Of a stretch of DNA of 64,000 nt, positions 22,956 to 35,868 are shown one piece after another. The stretch covers positions 1,290,025 to 1,354,024 of the forward strand of contig JADCRB010000032.1 of the NCBI GenBank assembly GCA_021464245.1, written 5' to 3'. Under the pieces are notes generated by a model that was not told the DNA's origin, made no database searches, and was given only the letters and a program-made list of their open reading frames with translations. The DNA is from Carallia brachiata (lineage: Eukaryota > Streptophyta > Magnoliopsida > Malpighiales > Rhizophoraceae). The translations under genes were made by a program, and so were the position numbers. How positions within the stretch are numbered: position 1 is the stretch's first letter; the number at the start of each line of letters is the position of its first letter.

Positions 22956-24950
22956 TGCATTGTCTTTCTACTTCTTTGGTCTTTGACGTTGAAGAGGCCC
23001 TTTTTTTGGCAGCGCGCAACACAACTCTTGATTGGGGTTTTAGGGTTTCGGTTGATGGCGGTGGAAAATGACGTCGTTTTGAACTAGTTATTTCAAAATG
23101 GTAATTGTAGCCATCAATTTCGTCCTTAAGGTTTTTTAAGTTTATTAATCCCTCTTCATAATTTTTTTTTATTAGATCGGTTCATTACATTAAAGTTATC
23201 AGATTAGCTCTGTTTACCCGTTAATTTTATCATTAAATCTGCTGATATGGCACGAACATCAAAGACGGAATTTTTTTTTGAAAAGAAATTTAAGAAACAC
23301 ACCATAAATACAATAAATGATAATGTATAAAAAAAAATCAAATTGATAAGATATAGCACTTTAAAACTAACAAAAAAAAATGAAAAACATGTTGTAATAA
23401 AAAAGTGAGATTTACCCTAATCAAACTTATAATTGTAAGATATAAAATTTGATTTTTAATTATTTTTTTACTAATTCCTTTTTTTTGTAAGATATAAAAT
23501 TTGATTTTTAATTATTTTTTTTACTAATTCATTTTTTTAGGCTATCTCTACTAAAATTAAAAAAAAAAAAAAAAAAGAAAGAAAGAAAGAGCCAAGCGTT
23601 ATTCACATGGATCGTTGCATCCTACCCGGCTGCAATGTAATTAGAAATGATATGTGGATTTGACCAAAACAAAAAGTAGAGTAATGGGGGCAGACAGGAA
23701 GACAGCAAGAGAGAGAATAAAAGAAATTAAAAAAATGATTGTGGGAAAAAGAAAAAAATGGTTGTGCAAATTATGATAAAAAGAAAAAGAAAAATCTTTT
23801 GACAAAAACAAAAAAAAAAAAGAAAAATAGGATAACTAATTTTTTAGGCCTAAGATTTTTTTTATTTAAAATTTAAGTTTTTTATCCTATTGTCATTTAG
23901 AGATTCCACAACCCAAATTGGAAAATCTATTGATAAGTTATAGTTATGTTGCGTGGTTGGTAACGTTTAAAATCTCGAGTTAGAGTTTTCGACTCGAAAA
24001 AGTTAATGAAAAATAAAAAAAAATAAAAAAAAGAAATAAAAATAAAAATTTTAATATAACTTATTTTTATGAGTGGGTGTACACACTCAGAATCTTATGT
24101 TTAAATAAATGAAATTTATTTTAAAAAATAATAAAATAAATTTATATAATATATAATTAGAAGTGAATTATATTTAAAAAAATAAATACAAATAATATAA
24201 ATAAAAAAAATACAAACAAAAAAAAAAAAAAAAACTGAAATCGATAAAAACGACAGCTACTGAGCAGGAAACGACAAGAAAAACGTGGAATGAAGACCAA
24301 GAAGGACCTACCTATAACTAACGTTATTGGTGGCTCCAAGTTCCACGATTCAATCCAACCGACCTGCACGTGGCTGTTATGTGGTTGTTGCCAGCCAATA
24401 ATAATATTAATATGCTTGTAACAAAAAAAAAAAAAAATTAATATTAAAATGCAGCTGAACTTGGGTTCATTTACCGGTTGCCGGTGAACAACCCTCTCAA
24501 ATACAACACCCTTCACCAAAGCAAAAGCACAACAAGAATCCATTAACAAAACAGCAACTCAGCGAGTAACGGTTCCGCCAACATCCACTTCACATGAACA
24601 GTGGTAACTATTGTTCTTTGTTCTTCATAATATTGTTCTTAGTTTTGGACACTACTACGCAGCCGTATAAGTTGTAATAATGTGACGGTTTGTTTGTTTT
24701 TTTTTAATTTAATATATTTTTATAATTTAACAATTTAAATTTATACGTGTTGAATTTATGGATAAAACTTTTTTTTTTTTTAAGTTTTTGAGAGTTTTGT
24801 ATGTGTTGTTGATGTTTCTATTGGAAAAAGTTGGAAGCTTTGAGACAGGACAGGACACGATGGGGTGGCTTCTAGCCTTCTACCATCCACTGTAATTTCC
24901 AAAAATAGAATTTTCTTTTCCAGTTAACTCTAAAGACATATTTGGACCAT
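22956..24950. other. Intergenic; TRM10 upstream region and AT-rich repeats
   Basis: Upstream of TRM10, then AT-rich DNA. A stretch of about 45 bases (AAGATATAAAATTTGATTTT and following) occurs twice close together near 23438 and 23489. Near 23940-24000 is a possible SINE-like tail. No gene seen. Confidence 0.5.
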
Positions 24951-25863
24951 TTTTTGGCTGGGGGTTTTGAGTGAATGTAATTGTTTTCACTGTTGTAAAA
25001 TGGAGTTACTACCTGCATCTAGGTTTTCCTTTTTATTTGAATGTAATTTGTTATTACTCTCTCTCATTCAAGATATTTCTGCTTCTGCTTGTCTCTCTCT
25101 CCCTGTTCAACAAGGTTCTCTTTTTCTCTCAAAAGGGTTCTCCCAAAGTCTTTTGTTGGGAAGGCAATAAGAAATAAAGTATAACATGTTTTAATTGGTG
25201 AGAGATGCATAAGGAAGTACTGATGGCAGTGTGTTTTTAATTGGGGTATGGTGGAACTTCATTATTATTGTAATTTTTCTTCTTTTTTGTTTTTTGATAT
25301 CTGGGATGAAGCTTGTTTATTGTAAAATTTGGCAATTTTGAAGGACAAGCAGGGGTTTGTTTATTGCAATTTTGATTTTGATATCTGCTTGTCATTTCCT
25401 GCTAATAGTTATAATATTATGGCATATTCTTTTTCTCTTTTTTAATCTAAAGATTTCCAGCTGTTCTGAATTGTATACCCATATATTTTGCTTTCTGGTT
25501 TGTTAACTTGTGCTTCATATTATAAAACCTTATCTAGATGAACTTCATGTTATCTGTCCAGATCAGAGCCTGTGTTTCTTCTTGTCCTTTCCCTTTTTCT
25601 TTTTTGTTTCTTGCCTCCGTGCCCTTTCCCATACAATTGATTGGATCCTGTTGAGTTTTTGTTGCATACATACCAGTTTCATGTTCAAGTAGCAAGCCAA
25701 AGCGGCTATAGATTCCAGTGTATGCTTGCTTTACATTATGGTGCTTTATTCCGAAATTGTGAAGTTTGAGATAGTTTTCTCAGGTAATTTCCTCAAATTC
25801 TTTTACTTTTTATTTGCAGTGGTTGTTGGCTTTAGAAATAGTCAGTTTTTTCAGACGTGAAGT
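24951..25863 (+). other. Probable 5' UTR and leader intron of the C2-domain gene
   Basis: CT-rich leader-like sequence (about 25055-25140) followed by T-rich DNA up to the ATG at 25864. A TTTGCAG acceptor at about 25819 suggests a leader intron. This is inferred only. Confidence 0.4.
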
Positions 25864-26924
25864 ATGGGAGAGCAGATGGGGTTGCTAAAAGTGACGGTTG
25901 TGCAAGGAAAGAAATTAGCTATTCGCGATTTCAAGAGCAGTGATCCTTATGTAGTGGTCAAGCTGGGCAATCAGGTTATTCTGAGCTCAATGATTCTTCT
26001 TCCTGTATTGCGTCCATAGAGTTTGCTGAGTCTCTAACTTTTGTTCCATCTGAGATGCGCAATTCCCACTGCTTGTTGGTCCTAATTACAGTAAATTGTT
26101 TGCCTTAATCTATGCTTTGTAGCACATGTGATGACCTTTCTTACGTAAGACTTTTAACATCCTGCTTCAACATTCATATCCTTGATTTTTTGGTCTTACA
26201 TGGTAAGATGGATCAGGGGGGATGAATAATCCATGGCATCATGTCATTGCAATGCTTGTTGAGCTTGGGACTTACTCCATTTCTTCTGCTGAGTCTTTGG
26301 AGTGGCATCATTTTCTACTTTTGCAATTTTACGACTTGGCATAGGATTATGCAAAGTTACATTTTTCGATCCTTTTCCATGTAAAAACAGACAGCAAAGA
26401 CGAAAGTTATAAACAGTTGCCTTAATCCCGTCTGGAATGAAGAGCTTTGTTTTTCCCTTGCTGACCCTCCTGGAGTTCTAAGTTTGGTAAGCTAGAAATT
26501 TTTTCAGTCAGTTGAATCTGTTAATATCTTTATTGGCTTCAGTTTCTGATAAACATCTTAATCCCATAGGTTCCTAAATTTGGATTTCTTTATTGGCATA
26601 TGATCGATCAATTTGCCCTATCCACAGGAAGTTTTTGACAAAGACCGTTTCAAGGCTGATGATAAGATGGGACATGCTCACCTTAGCCTTCAACCAATTG
26701 CCTCTGCTGCTAGATTGAAGCAGATTCTTCACGTCTCTACGGGCGAGACAATACTGAGAAAGGTTGTTCCGGACAGTGACAATTGCATTGCCAGTGAAAG
26801 CTCCATTAGTTGTGTCGACGGTGAGGTGGTTCAAAGTGTTTGGTTGAGGCTCCGGGAAGTCGAGTCTGGGGACGTAGAGCTAAGGATTAAGTTAATTGAT
26901 CCTCCTGGTGCTCCTTCAAGGTAG
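25864..26924 (+). CDS. C2-domain ABA-related (CAR-like) protein
   Basis: CAR proteins are single C2-domain, calcium-dependent membrane binders that bring ABA receptors and other partners to the plasma membrane. Exons 25864-25974, 26391-26486 and 26628-26924 give 167 residues with phase-0 junctions. The C2 opening is LLKVTVVQGKKLAIRDFKSSDPYVVVKLG. Calcium-loop acids are visible in RDFKSSDPY and FDKDRFKADDKMG. The core continues INSCLNPVWNEELCF. After the C2 loops, the CAR-type insertion and tail are present: NCIASESSISCVDGEVV, VWLRLREVESGDVEL, IDPPG. An alternative is the C2 region of an ArfGAP (AGD11-13) protein, but there is no ArfGAP zinc finger and the length fits a stand-alone CAR protein. 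Met5 could also initiate. Confidence 0.9.
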
Positions 26925-29484
26925 TGCAGAACACAGTGGTTGCTATAAGAGTAGATTAGATTTCTGACGACGGGAAGAGAAGGGGAATGTATTGGTAATC
27001 AACTCCTTTTTTTTTTTTTTTTTATATAAAGCATTAAAATTTATGAGTTTAGATTTTCAAGCTTGTCTGAGTGTAGTACTGATATCAGGTTAGCTTGTGT
27101 GTTTTGAAGTTGATGTAAAAGCCATTTGCTTGTTCGAATCTTATGAAATTGCCTGTGTAGTCGGGCTTCTGTGCCATTTGTTCACGTTTCTGAATTCTAA
27201 TGGTGCGATGATCCACCTGAGTCCTGAGACTGGGCCACCAGCTTAAGGCTTGCCTTGGAGCTTGTTCTTGTAGCTTTCTGACCTGGTCTGAAATGTGAAA
27301 TTCCGTTACAGAGACGTGGGAATTGAATGCACGTTGGTCACAGGTCCACATTGTTTAATTATAACCATTAATTTTGTTGTGCAAACAGATATATAAAATT
27401 CAACTAACGATTATAGTTATATAATTGTAGGTATGTGTTTATATCAGCTTCCAATTTCCATATATATATATATACTTTCTCAGTTTCTCTAACTTTATCA
27501 CAATCTAGTTATAAAGAAATCTCTGCATAGACTGGAGTTGCATATTCAAGAGATTAATTGAAAATGAATTATTTCATTATCACTTAATCGCCGGGCAATA
27601 AAGTGTAAGGTGGTTGTGCAATTTTTTTACAAATTTTTTTACAAAGTTTCATGTTGGCAAAGAATTTCCTTCTCGTGCCTACGACACAATTAGTAGAAAT
27701 ACTCTATTGAGATTTTATAATTTTGTGTTTAAATCTTAATAATTTTATTTTTCTTTATGACCTTTCGGCCTCTCTTATAACTAAAAAAAAAAAGATTTTT
27801 TTTCGAAAAGATAAATACCAAAATGAATGATAGATGGAACAATTTTGAATCTAATTACATAACTATCGCATATGGGGAAAAAAATTATTTTAAACACAAT
27901 TTCATAATTTTATAACGGAATTTGAAGAGAGAACTCACTTTGGAGTTTGGACTAATACCAATTCCGGTATTTACAATTAAATTTTTTTTTTTTCATATCA
28001 ACAATTAAAATAGAAAAAAAAAGAAAGTATGATTTTTGCTTTAAATTTTTATTATACGAACAGGGACTATCTTTACACGGAACAAACATGTATTAGTTGA
28101 TTATATACTTATGATTCTTACTATTAATTGTAAATTATATATTATATTACTACAAATATACAATCAATAAGCATAATCAGCCAAAAAATAAAAAATAAAA
28201 AAGAAACCAGAAGAAAAGTAATTGCCAACTAATTCAATGGACGTGAAGGGCAGTTCCTTCCGTCAGCGTGAGTTTGACGCTAGTAAAGGAAAGTCATTGC
28301 GGTTTACGCCCAAGATCAACACAAGCCAACGGTCAAAAACATTTAATGCACGAAAATCTTTGTGAAGGATTCTATTTGTTTAATGTCAATTATTACAGAT
28401 TTTTTTATTTTTATTTTTATTTTTTAATAATAAATAAAAATTTATTGTAAATATATCAATTATAAGATTTATAAATCGAGATTAAAATAATTTTATTTAT
28501 AACAATTTATTTAATTATTTTTAAATAAACAGATTCATTATTTAAATATTAATAAAATTAAATATATCTCTATTACAAAAAATTATAATAATTACTAAAT
28601 TTATATTCACATTATAATTTTTAATTATTTTAATTATTATTTCATCCAGTAACTTTATTAGAAAAACACAAATACTGCTCGAACTCAAATTATAAATATA
28701 AAATATAAGCGATTAACCTATATGATGCTATCTTACGTAATTTTTTGTTTTTTATTATCAACGCAAATCTCCAATCTTGTGCATTGATAGTAGAAAAATA
28801 TCGGGAAGGATGCCAACATCACATATTGCCCTTACATACATAAAACTGATGGGACAAATATAATAATAATGTAAACAAAATCCAAGAGCAAAATTCTTTA
28901 GTGGGCATTTTTTGCCGAATTTTTGAATCTGTTTTTTTGCCTTACTAACTATTAACAGATTAATAATTGATTTTTTTTGGTACTAGATTAATTATTGATT
29001 ATTAGCATTTTAGGGGACAGAAAAAAAAAAAAAAAGGCAATGCGAGCTCCGTCTTGTCTTGATTGCTTCGACTGCCAAGTTTCTTGACATTGTTATTAGA
29101 GTACTGTCACGTTTTTAAATAAAAAAAAGTTTGAAATATTATTTTAATGTAATTAATTGTATATAATTTATAATTACTTGAATTTTTAGTATAATTAGAA
29201 AAAATAATTATTATTTTTTTATATAAAATTTAATTGGTTGTACGTTAAATTCACGTGATCATATTCGAGCAGCGTTACAGACACTCTTTTATTAAAAAAA
29301 AAAATAATAACTTTTTACTTGTTATTAATATCAATCTCCGGTTGAGTTCTTTTAAGGTTTTTAAGAATTCGCTATCGTTTTTTGAAATGGTTTGCTGATT
29401 ATTTAGACGTTGTTTTTGATTAGTAATTGTAGGTGGACTCAATTCAATCTGATCATCTCCAGGACATTACAATTTATAAAAACT
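26925..29484. other. Intergenic, AT-rich
   Basis: The 3' UTR of the C2 gene, then AT-rich DNA without a recognisable gene. TA microsatellite near 27463. The tract 28040-28200 has partly complementary arms and may be an old foldback element. Confidence 0.5.
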
Positions 29485-31231
29485 ATGGCGGCTCCTTCTG
29501 ATTCTATAAAGCCTCGAGGTTGCTTCTTTCTCTTCCCTTTCTGGTTATCAACAATCCTTTCCCTTTGTTCGTTTTGTTTTTGTTTTTTTGGGTGGGGGAC
29601 AAAAACTAAACGAAAGAACAAATCTTTGGCTTTTTGCTTTCATTCGGTTAATTAGTTTTGCGTCAGTTAACTACTAACAGCAACTCAAAGGGATTCTTGT
29701 GATGAAATCAAGGATTGGTTCTATCGAATCACGGGTCTTCTTTGAAGTCCTCTTTGTTGTTGGCACGGATGTATGCGCTGTGGATGTTGCTTGCACCTAC
29801 TCCTCCATAGCTATTCAATGTATCACTGCGCTCCAATCATCTGCTTCTCATATTTTTTGTATTTCATTCTTTCTACGTAAATGAAATCCATTGCTTGGTT
29901 CTTTATTTATATATGTGTGTGTGTGTGAATTCACCAGTTGCTCTTAGAAGGGCCCATGTGGATCCATCACTAGTGAAAAGAAGTCTTCTTTGGCAACGTC
30001 CTTGGTGCAAATCTAGGACAAGCCCCTGCTTGATAAGCGGCCTTAGGTGCAGGTTTCTTTGCCTTGTTTATCTCAGCAACGATTTTTGCTGCGCGGATAA
30101 TCCAATTAGGCATCGATGATGTAATCGTGACCGGCCGAATGGAAAGCATGTCTAATACGCCTGAGTGTCTAGTTGATTCAAGGTTTGGATTTTTGTCACA
30201 CAATGGATTTGAGTTATGTGATCTTCAATGAAAGATGGTTGTACTTCTAAAGATTGAGCGACCTCAAAACGATGTCTGTTCAAATTGTTGTCTTTTTTCA
30301 ATTATTGACTTGGACATTGCAGTTATATGATCTCTTTTTTTTTTTAAATGACAGCACAATTGGGTCCTGATGTAGATGAAAGCTACCCATAAGGGATTAA
30401 GTTCATTATCTTGTTTGAGTCAGAGACTTCTTTGTAGCGCCAAAACTGTTCTTGTCTTGCCTTTTAAGCCCACTCATTTATGTTTGGAGTCCACCTCTAT
30501 CATCTTCCATGCTGCCTTCTTCGTTTTCTACTCATCTTTTGTGCTTCATATGGATCAATTTACCTTCTTTAGTCTTCATATGTTGTCCCTTTTTTTTTTT
30601 TTTTTTCTTTTCAAGTACCTAGATCCCATCCTCCCACACCTTTGTGCCAATTTCTGTGCTCCAGGTCCTTTTGTTCCTTTGATTGTTGGGTGTTGGCATG
30701 GTTTTGTCTGCTATCATTCTTCAATCATGCCCATTCTTCACTTGCACTAAGTCCAAAATTTTCATCCTATATTTGGATGAAATCCTTCATTTTTGTCCTT
30801 CAAGCTCCTTTCGCTCACATATTTGACGTAATCAACTAATCTAGCGGACACATTTCATGCCCAAATCACAATTCAAATGACTGATTCAGTCCAGCCTGTC
30901 TTTTGTCTAGAATTATGATATTTCCTAAATGACATCTTGATCACTTTTACATTTTTCGTTGTTTAGTATGTTGCTTCTTGGAATAGGATGATCTGGTATA
31001 TGCTTCAAATAGCTCAAATGATCTGTTTTCATTCCATTCTAATGTCCTGATGAGAACCATCCCCACGATTCATTATTGGCCTGTTTTCTGAATAGATAGA
31101 TTGGGCTTTAACATGATACTATTGTTGATAACATGCTCAAGGATGGCCTGTGGGATGCGTATAATGACATCATAATGGGGAATTGTGCGGAAATATGTGC
31201 TGACCAGTGTGCCATAGCCAGAGAAGAGCAG
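29485..31231 (+). pseudogene. Acetoacetyl-CoA thiolase (acetyl-CoA C-acetyltransferase) pseudogene
   Basis: The functional enzyme condenses two acetyl-CoA to acetoacetyl-CoA at the start of the mevalonate pathway. Pieces occur in gene order with intron-like spacing. 29485-29518 reads MAAPSDSIKPR, a typical start. About 29768-29836 reads DVCAVDVACT then SSIAIQC, with the PMGGF segment missing between. About 29940-30050 reads ALRRAHVDPSLV, then after a one-base insertion FGNVLGANLGQAP, followed by TGA and TAA where the family has Arg and Gln. About 30070-30190 reads IIQLGIDDVIVTG and RMESMSNTP. 31112-31231 reads TIVDNMLKDGLWDAYND and CAEICADQ to a GT donor. The segment with the nucleophilic cysteine and all exons after 31231 are absent. 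Introns are retained, so it is a decayed duplicate and not a processed copy. Confidence 0.85.
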
Positions 31232-32254
31232 GTAATACTATCGACTTATTAGCATTTTTTCAGGTATTGTGGTTTAAAGTTTTCGGCTGTTTTCAGTTTT
31301 GTCCGTTCACAGCACCTGAATAAAATCTACTGTAAGACAGTAAGAGAACTATAGCCCTTGGTCCTATCTAGTATCTTCTTCCTTGTCTGAAATAAGACAG
31401 ATGATTAGTTTACCGTTGGTCTGCTTTGTCAAATTATAATTTGTCATATAGTTTTGTTCTTTTTTTTTTTTTTTTGTGAAATGCTTCAACTTTTTTTTCC
31501 TTTCAAATTAATATTCTCACTCACTTCTGTAGTCTGCAGCACATATTTGTACTCTCTTTTGCCAAAATTTTCTTTTCATCACAAATTGGGCTATGAAAAC
31601 ATTCAAGTACTTGATCATAACTCATAAGATCAAAACGAACGTGTCTAGACAGATGCAAACACACACATTGGTAGGTTTCATTTTTATCTTTATCCACCAG
31701 GTTTCATACAACTGTTAGAAAATAATTTGTGTGAATGGGATTTGACATACTGAGTGCAGTATGGACTCCAGGGATGAAAAATCTTATGGCTTTAATGGCA
31801 TGAAATGAAATTGACACGGGCTAATTTCCTATTTTTCTTTTCTTTTGTTTTTTTTTTGTTTGTTTGAACAAACAGAAAATTTAATTTCTTGATAATCAAG
31901 TTTACAACCAACAAAAAAGGCAGAAGGGCTAATTTCGGGCCAATGGAAAGAGCTGGTAAGTTTATAGCTAGTTTTCTCGCTGTTGCATTCACATGGTCCA
32001 GCGGCCATCTTGATTTCATTAACCTTCTCACATTATCAATGACGGGATAAGGATACTAAACTCACTCTCATTACGAGGTGATGCACACACACACAAATAC
32101 CAGTGAAAACAAGGCAAAAATTGCAGTCACAATTCAAACTCTCAGTTTTTTTTTTTTTTTCCTTTTTTCAAAATAAACATCTATAAGTGTAGATGTGTTT
32201 GCAAATACCAGAATCCTCGAAATCCCTTGTCATTAAGGATGGAGCAATAATTCC
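31232..32254. other. Intergenic between thiolase and CSL pseudogenes
   Basis: No further thiolase exon found. AT-rich, with T runs near 31460 and 32150. Possible 3' UTR of the CSL pseudogene near 32180-32254. Confidence 0.5.
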
Positions 32255-34329
32255 TCACTTGTAATGGACTAAATAAAGGTAGGTACTTTGGTACAAAGCT
32301 ATTGAACACATGGCTACTGCAATAACCATAGACTTGTATGTTACTGAGGAGGGCATCTTGCCTTTGTCCCTTCGCAAGAAAAGGCCCCGGAACACAGGCA
32401 CATTGACGAGACCAACACTCCACAAAGCATGATCTGCATGGCAAACTGGTCTAAAGAAGTGTTTGGATTTTATGTCCATGATCATCATCTTTATTCCCCA
32501 AACAAAACTGAATAGGTTGAGCAACGCCAGTGTTGATATAATGGTGAACATGGGTGAAGATGTGCCGAACTCCATGACCTCCTTCTCATATCTGTCTGAT
32601 GAATCATCATCTTCAGCTACCTTTGCAGTGATGACGAAGCCAGAATTTGTAAGTCCCAGCATCTTGAAAATGCGGTCGAAGAATCCAAAGAGGTAGGATG
32701 TAGTTCTTTTGAAAAACTTCATCCTCTGGTCGTTCCACCAACTCTTGGCCTTGCCCTTGTGCCAAATACATTATACCAAGCCATAGGCACTGTTGGCCAA
32801 AATAGCATATGCAAATGCTTGGAACCATGGACTTGATGCCTGATGTAGCAAGAAATTCAACAGCCAGTTAACAGTTTGCTATTCTTTCATTAAATGATTA
32901 GGCCAATAAAGAAAAGGTAAACCAAAGCCCTTTATTAATTTGATGTTCCAAGATAGGCAAGGAATTGATATTATTGTTCTTGAAGGAAAATTGCTAGCTT
33001 TTCAAATTTATATTTTGAGTTAACAGAAGGATTGAATTACATAGTCTTATCGGTTTCATTGGTTGAAAGTTCCATACCTGTGGGAACAGCTGGATTCCTC
33101 AGAGCAGGCAGAGTGATGGCACGATAAAGTAGTACAAGGTAGGCAAGCGGTTTGGAGCCCACAGCAAGTAGGGACAGTAAGTGAATTTATGTACTAGGGA
33201 CAGCCTGCCAAGTCCAGACAAGAAGGTTTTTGAGAGAAAGGTGTGAAAATCACCCTCAGACCATCTCTTATGCTGGACCAATGAATCCAATAGTGTTGTA
33301 GGAGCAATTCCTAAGAAGGCCGGCCTTTCAGGAACAAAGTACACAGATTTCCAACCTCTACATTGTATGGAGAATCCTGTCATCATACCCTGTCATCATA
33401 TTTCAAACCAATCTACCCATTTGAATTGAAACTGTCATCTGCTGAGTTACCATGATTTTATTCTTTGGTTGTGTGTGCGTTGAGTGAGAGAGGGATAAAA
33501 GAATGAAAGAAAGAGACCTCCTTTCCCCACTTGGTGTTTTCTTCATATTTACAGTTTGCAAGAACTTTGGATGCTTCTTCCAACACTTCAGCACTTTCGT
33601 CTGTCTTCTTGTGATTCATTTGCATCCAATCTTCCTTGTACTCCTTACTGTAGCTCCTCCCGCATAGAATCTCTCGCCTGTGAAAGCATCTCATACCAAT
33701 ACAACCGGTCCCCCCATATCCATCCATTCCTCGGAGCTCCATCTTCATGGATATACAACAGAGAGCAACAGACAGAATAGATGTCAATCTTTTACTTTAT
33801 TATCCATTGTGTTGCTAATAATGTAAATAATTACTTAGTTTCAGTACATACCTGGAATTTGACGTTGAGGGAACTGCCATAGAGATCATTCTTTGTGATG
33901 TTCTCAAAAGATTGTGGATACTGTACATAAGCAATCTGTTGACCCTTCTCTTCATCCATTAAGAAGCACAAGGCATCCCTTATTGATTTAGAGTTGTTGG
34001 AGTACATATCGCAATCCGCGTTCATGATAATCGGAGCATTGCTTATTCTGGATGACACCCTTATCTATATACACAGAAATTACACATCAATGTTTCTAAT
34101 GACTTTAAGAGTCAATGAAAAGCAAAAGTCCAGTCACATGAAACCTATGCAAATCCTGAATGTTATTGTTAGTCCAGTGTCATACCAGTGCATTCATAGC
34201 TCCTGCTTTGAAGTTGTAATAATAATGGGGCCTCTTTTCACGGGATAGGTACGCCAAAGTTGGCAAAGGCTGGCCTTCACCATCCACAGACTTGGGGTCC
34301 CTTCCATCAATTATTATCTGCAAAATCAA

Positions 34330-34437
34330 ACTCTCTTGAGTGTTATCAACAGGACAGTTTGTTTCATAGTTTGTCAATTTCTTGAAAACTTGAAATGATA
34401 GCAATTGAGTGTTATCAACAGGACAGTTTGTTTCATA
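34330..34437. repeat. Short tandem duplication inside a CSL intron
   Basis: A unit of about 70-85 bases, containing GTGTTATCAACAGGACAGTT and TGTCAATTTCTTGAAAACTT, is repeated. The second copy is split by the element at 34438-35181 and continues at 35182-35230. Confidence 0.75.
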
Positions 34438-35181
34438 GGGCCCGTTTGGAGACACTGTCAATTTTTGTTTCTGTTTTTTATTTTTTATTTTTTTTGTTTT
34501 ACTAATTGCTGGATTTTTATATTTATTACTGTCAATTTTTATTTTTTTTCTATAAGAATAAAAAAATAGATAGAAAAAGGATAGTGAGAGAAATGATAAA
34601 AAAGTATAAATATAGAGAGAAAAATGGGAAGGAGAGAGAGAGAGAGAGAAAGAGGGTAGAGAGAGAATGAGTGGAGAGAGAAAAAGGAGAAAGAGAGGGT
34701 AGAGAGATAATAGTAGAGCGAGAAAAATGAGAGAGAATGTGGGTAGACCAAAAGAGAGAGAATCTAGGTAGACCGAGAATGGTAGAGAGAAAANNNNNNN
34801 NNNNNNNNNNNNNNNNNNNNNNNNNNNNNNNNNNNNNNNNNNNNNNNNNNNNNNNNNNNNNNNNNNNNNNNNNNNNNNNNNNNNNNNNNNNNNNNNNNNN
34901 NNNNNNNNNNNNNNNNNNNNNNNNNNNNNNNNNNNNNNNNNNNNNNNNNNNNNNNNNNNNNNNNNNNNNNNNNNNNNNNNNNNNNNNNNNNNNNNNNNNN
35001 NNNNNNNNNNNNNNNNNNNNNNNNNNNNNNNNNNNNNNTTTTATTATTTTTCAAATTTATTTTTTTCTTTGAAAAACACTTTTAACTTTTCAACAAAAAA
35101 TAAAAAACAAAATCAATATCAAACATGTTTTCTATTTTTTTATGAAAAATAAACAGAAAACAAAATCTATTCCAAACGGGG
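34438..35181. mobile_element. MITE-like element with GCCCGTTTGGA ends, containing the assembly gap
   Basis: The left end GGCCCGTTTGGAGAC and right end ATTCCAAACGGGGC are inverted repeats. The interior is a GA-rich microsatellite-like tract and N. It splits the second copy of a tandem duplication; CATAG and TATAG flank it. The true size is unknown because of the N run. Confidence 0.65.
34794..35038. other. Assembly gap (245 N)
   Basis: A run of 245 N within a GA-rich repeat. Nothing can be said about its content. Confidence 1.
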
Positions 35182-35665
35182 CTATAGTTTGTCAATTTCT
35201 TGAAAACTTGAAAGAATAGCAATTGACTGATTGTTTTGTATAATAAAAAATTGATGATGAATACATTTATTTTTGTTGCAACCATCAATCAATTAATTGC
35301 ACAAATCTAAAACACAATAAGGCCTTAATTTCAAAACATATGAATTTTTTTTATGTATACATTGTGTGTATACTTTTTTTTATATACACCTATATTTTCT
35401 AATAAATAAAAGGGAAAATGTTTATGGCCAAACAAATTTTCCCTACTGTCTCCACACGCAATTTTTTTTGTGCAATCATAAGGGTATTTTGTGCAACCAC
35501 AATGATAAAAAGTGATACAAAAAATATTACTATTTTTTTGTTGCACATTTTCTGCTTTTAGTTGTACAAAAAATACTTTTGGCTGCACAAAAAAAATTCA
35601 TGTGGACACAATAAAAAAAATTTGTTTGGCCATGTAATGGAGCCCTAAATAAAATTGGTTGGCGC

Positions 35666-35684
35666 GGGGGGGGGGGGGGGGGGG
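35666..35684. repeat. Poly-G run (19 G)
   Basis: A homopolymer of 19 G just beyond the first CSL exon block. Its length is uncertain in any assembly. Confidence 0.9.
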
Positions 35685-35868
35685 TGTGTTAAGATTTATA
35701 CAGAACGGCGAATGGGGTAGTTGAAGGATGGTTTGGTTTGGTGATCACGCTTGCTTGAAACAAAGTCCCACTCTCGAAATCCTTTGTGCTGTTTGCGAAT
35801 CTCCTCGGAAACCCGGCCTAGCTTTGTGATAGTTTCAATTTGGTTCTTCACGTCCTTGTAAAGTTTCT

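Larger units (their letters stand above)
32255..35868 (-). pseudogene. Cellulose synthase-like (CSLE-type) pseudogene, 5' truncated
   Basis: CSL proteins are multi-pass Golgi glycosyltransferases of family GT2. Exon-like blocks on the minus strand: about 35868-35710 (KLYKDVKNQIETITKLGRVSEE), 34317-34186 (IDGRDPKSVDG, NFKAGAMNAL), 34064-33852 (NADCDMYSNNSKS, NITKNDLYGSS), 33742-33518 (LRGMDGYGG, CFHRRE), about 33407-33078 (SIQCRGWKSVY, QHKRWSEGDF) and 32839-32255 ([28 protein letters not shown]). The D of NADCD and the QHKRW (QxxRW) motif are present. [10 protein letters not shown] points to CSLE over CSLG or CSLB. Lesions: no N-terminal exons (zinc-free N-terminus, first membrane helices, first catalytic Asp) through 37.5 kb; TAA in frame at 32773-32771; a frameshift at the start of the 33.4-kb block. 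An intron holds a MITE candidate and the assembly gap. Confidence 0.85.

Noticed and set aside
22601..23071. 156-codon frame on + opposite TRM10 exon 1
   Set aside because: It is the antisense shadow of the Lys/Glu-rich coding exon on the minus strand; Ser/Leu richness follows from that.
30376..30839. Two overlapping + frames after the thiolase pseudogene block
   Set aside because: No thiolase or other family similarity; T-rich composition explains the hydrophobic runs.
35666..35684. Poly-G run as a telomere-like or G-quadruplex signal
   Set aside because: A simple homopolymer without TTTAGGG units; similar poly-C runs at 36999 and 55410 suggest slippage tracts.
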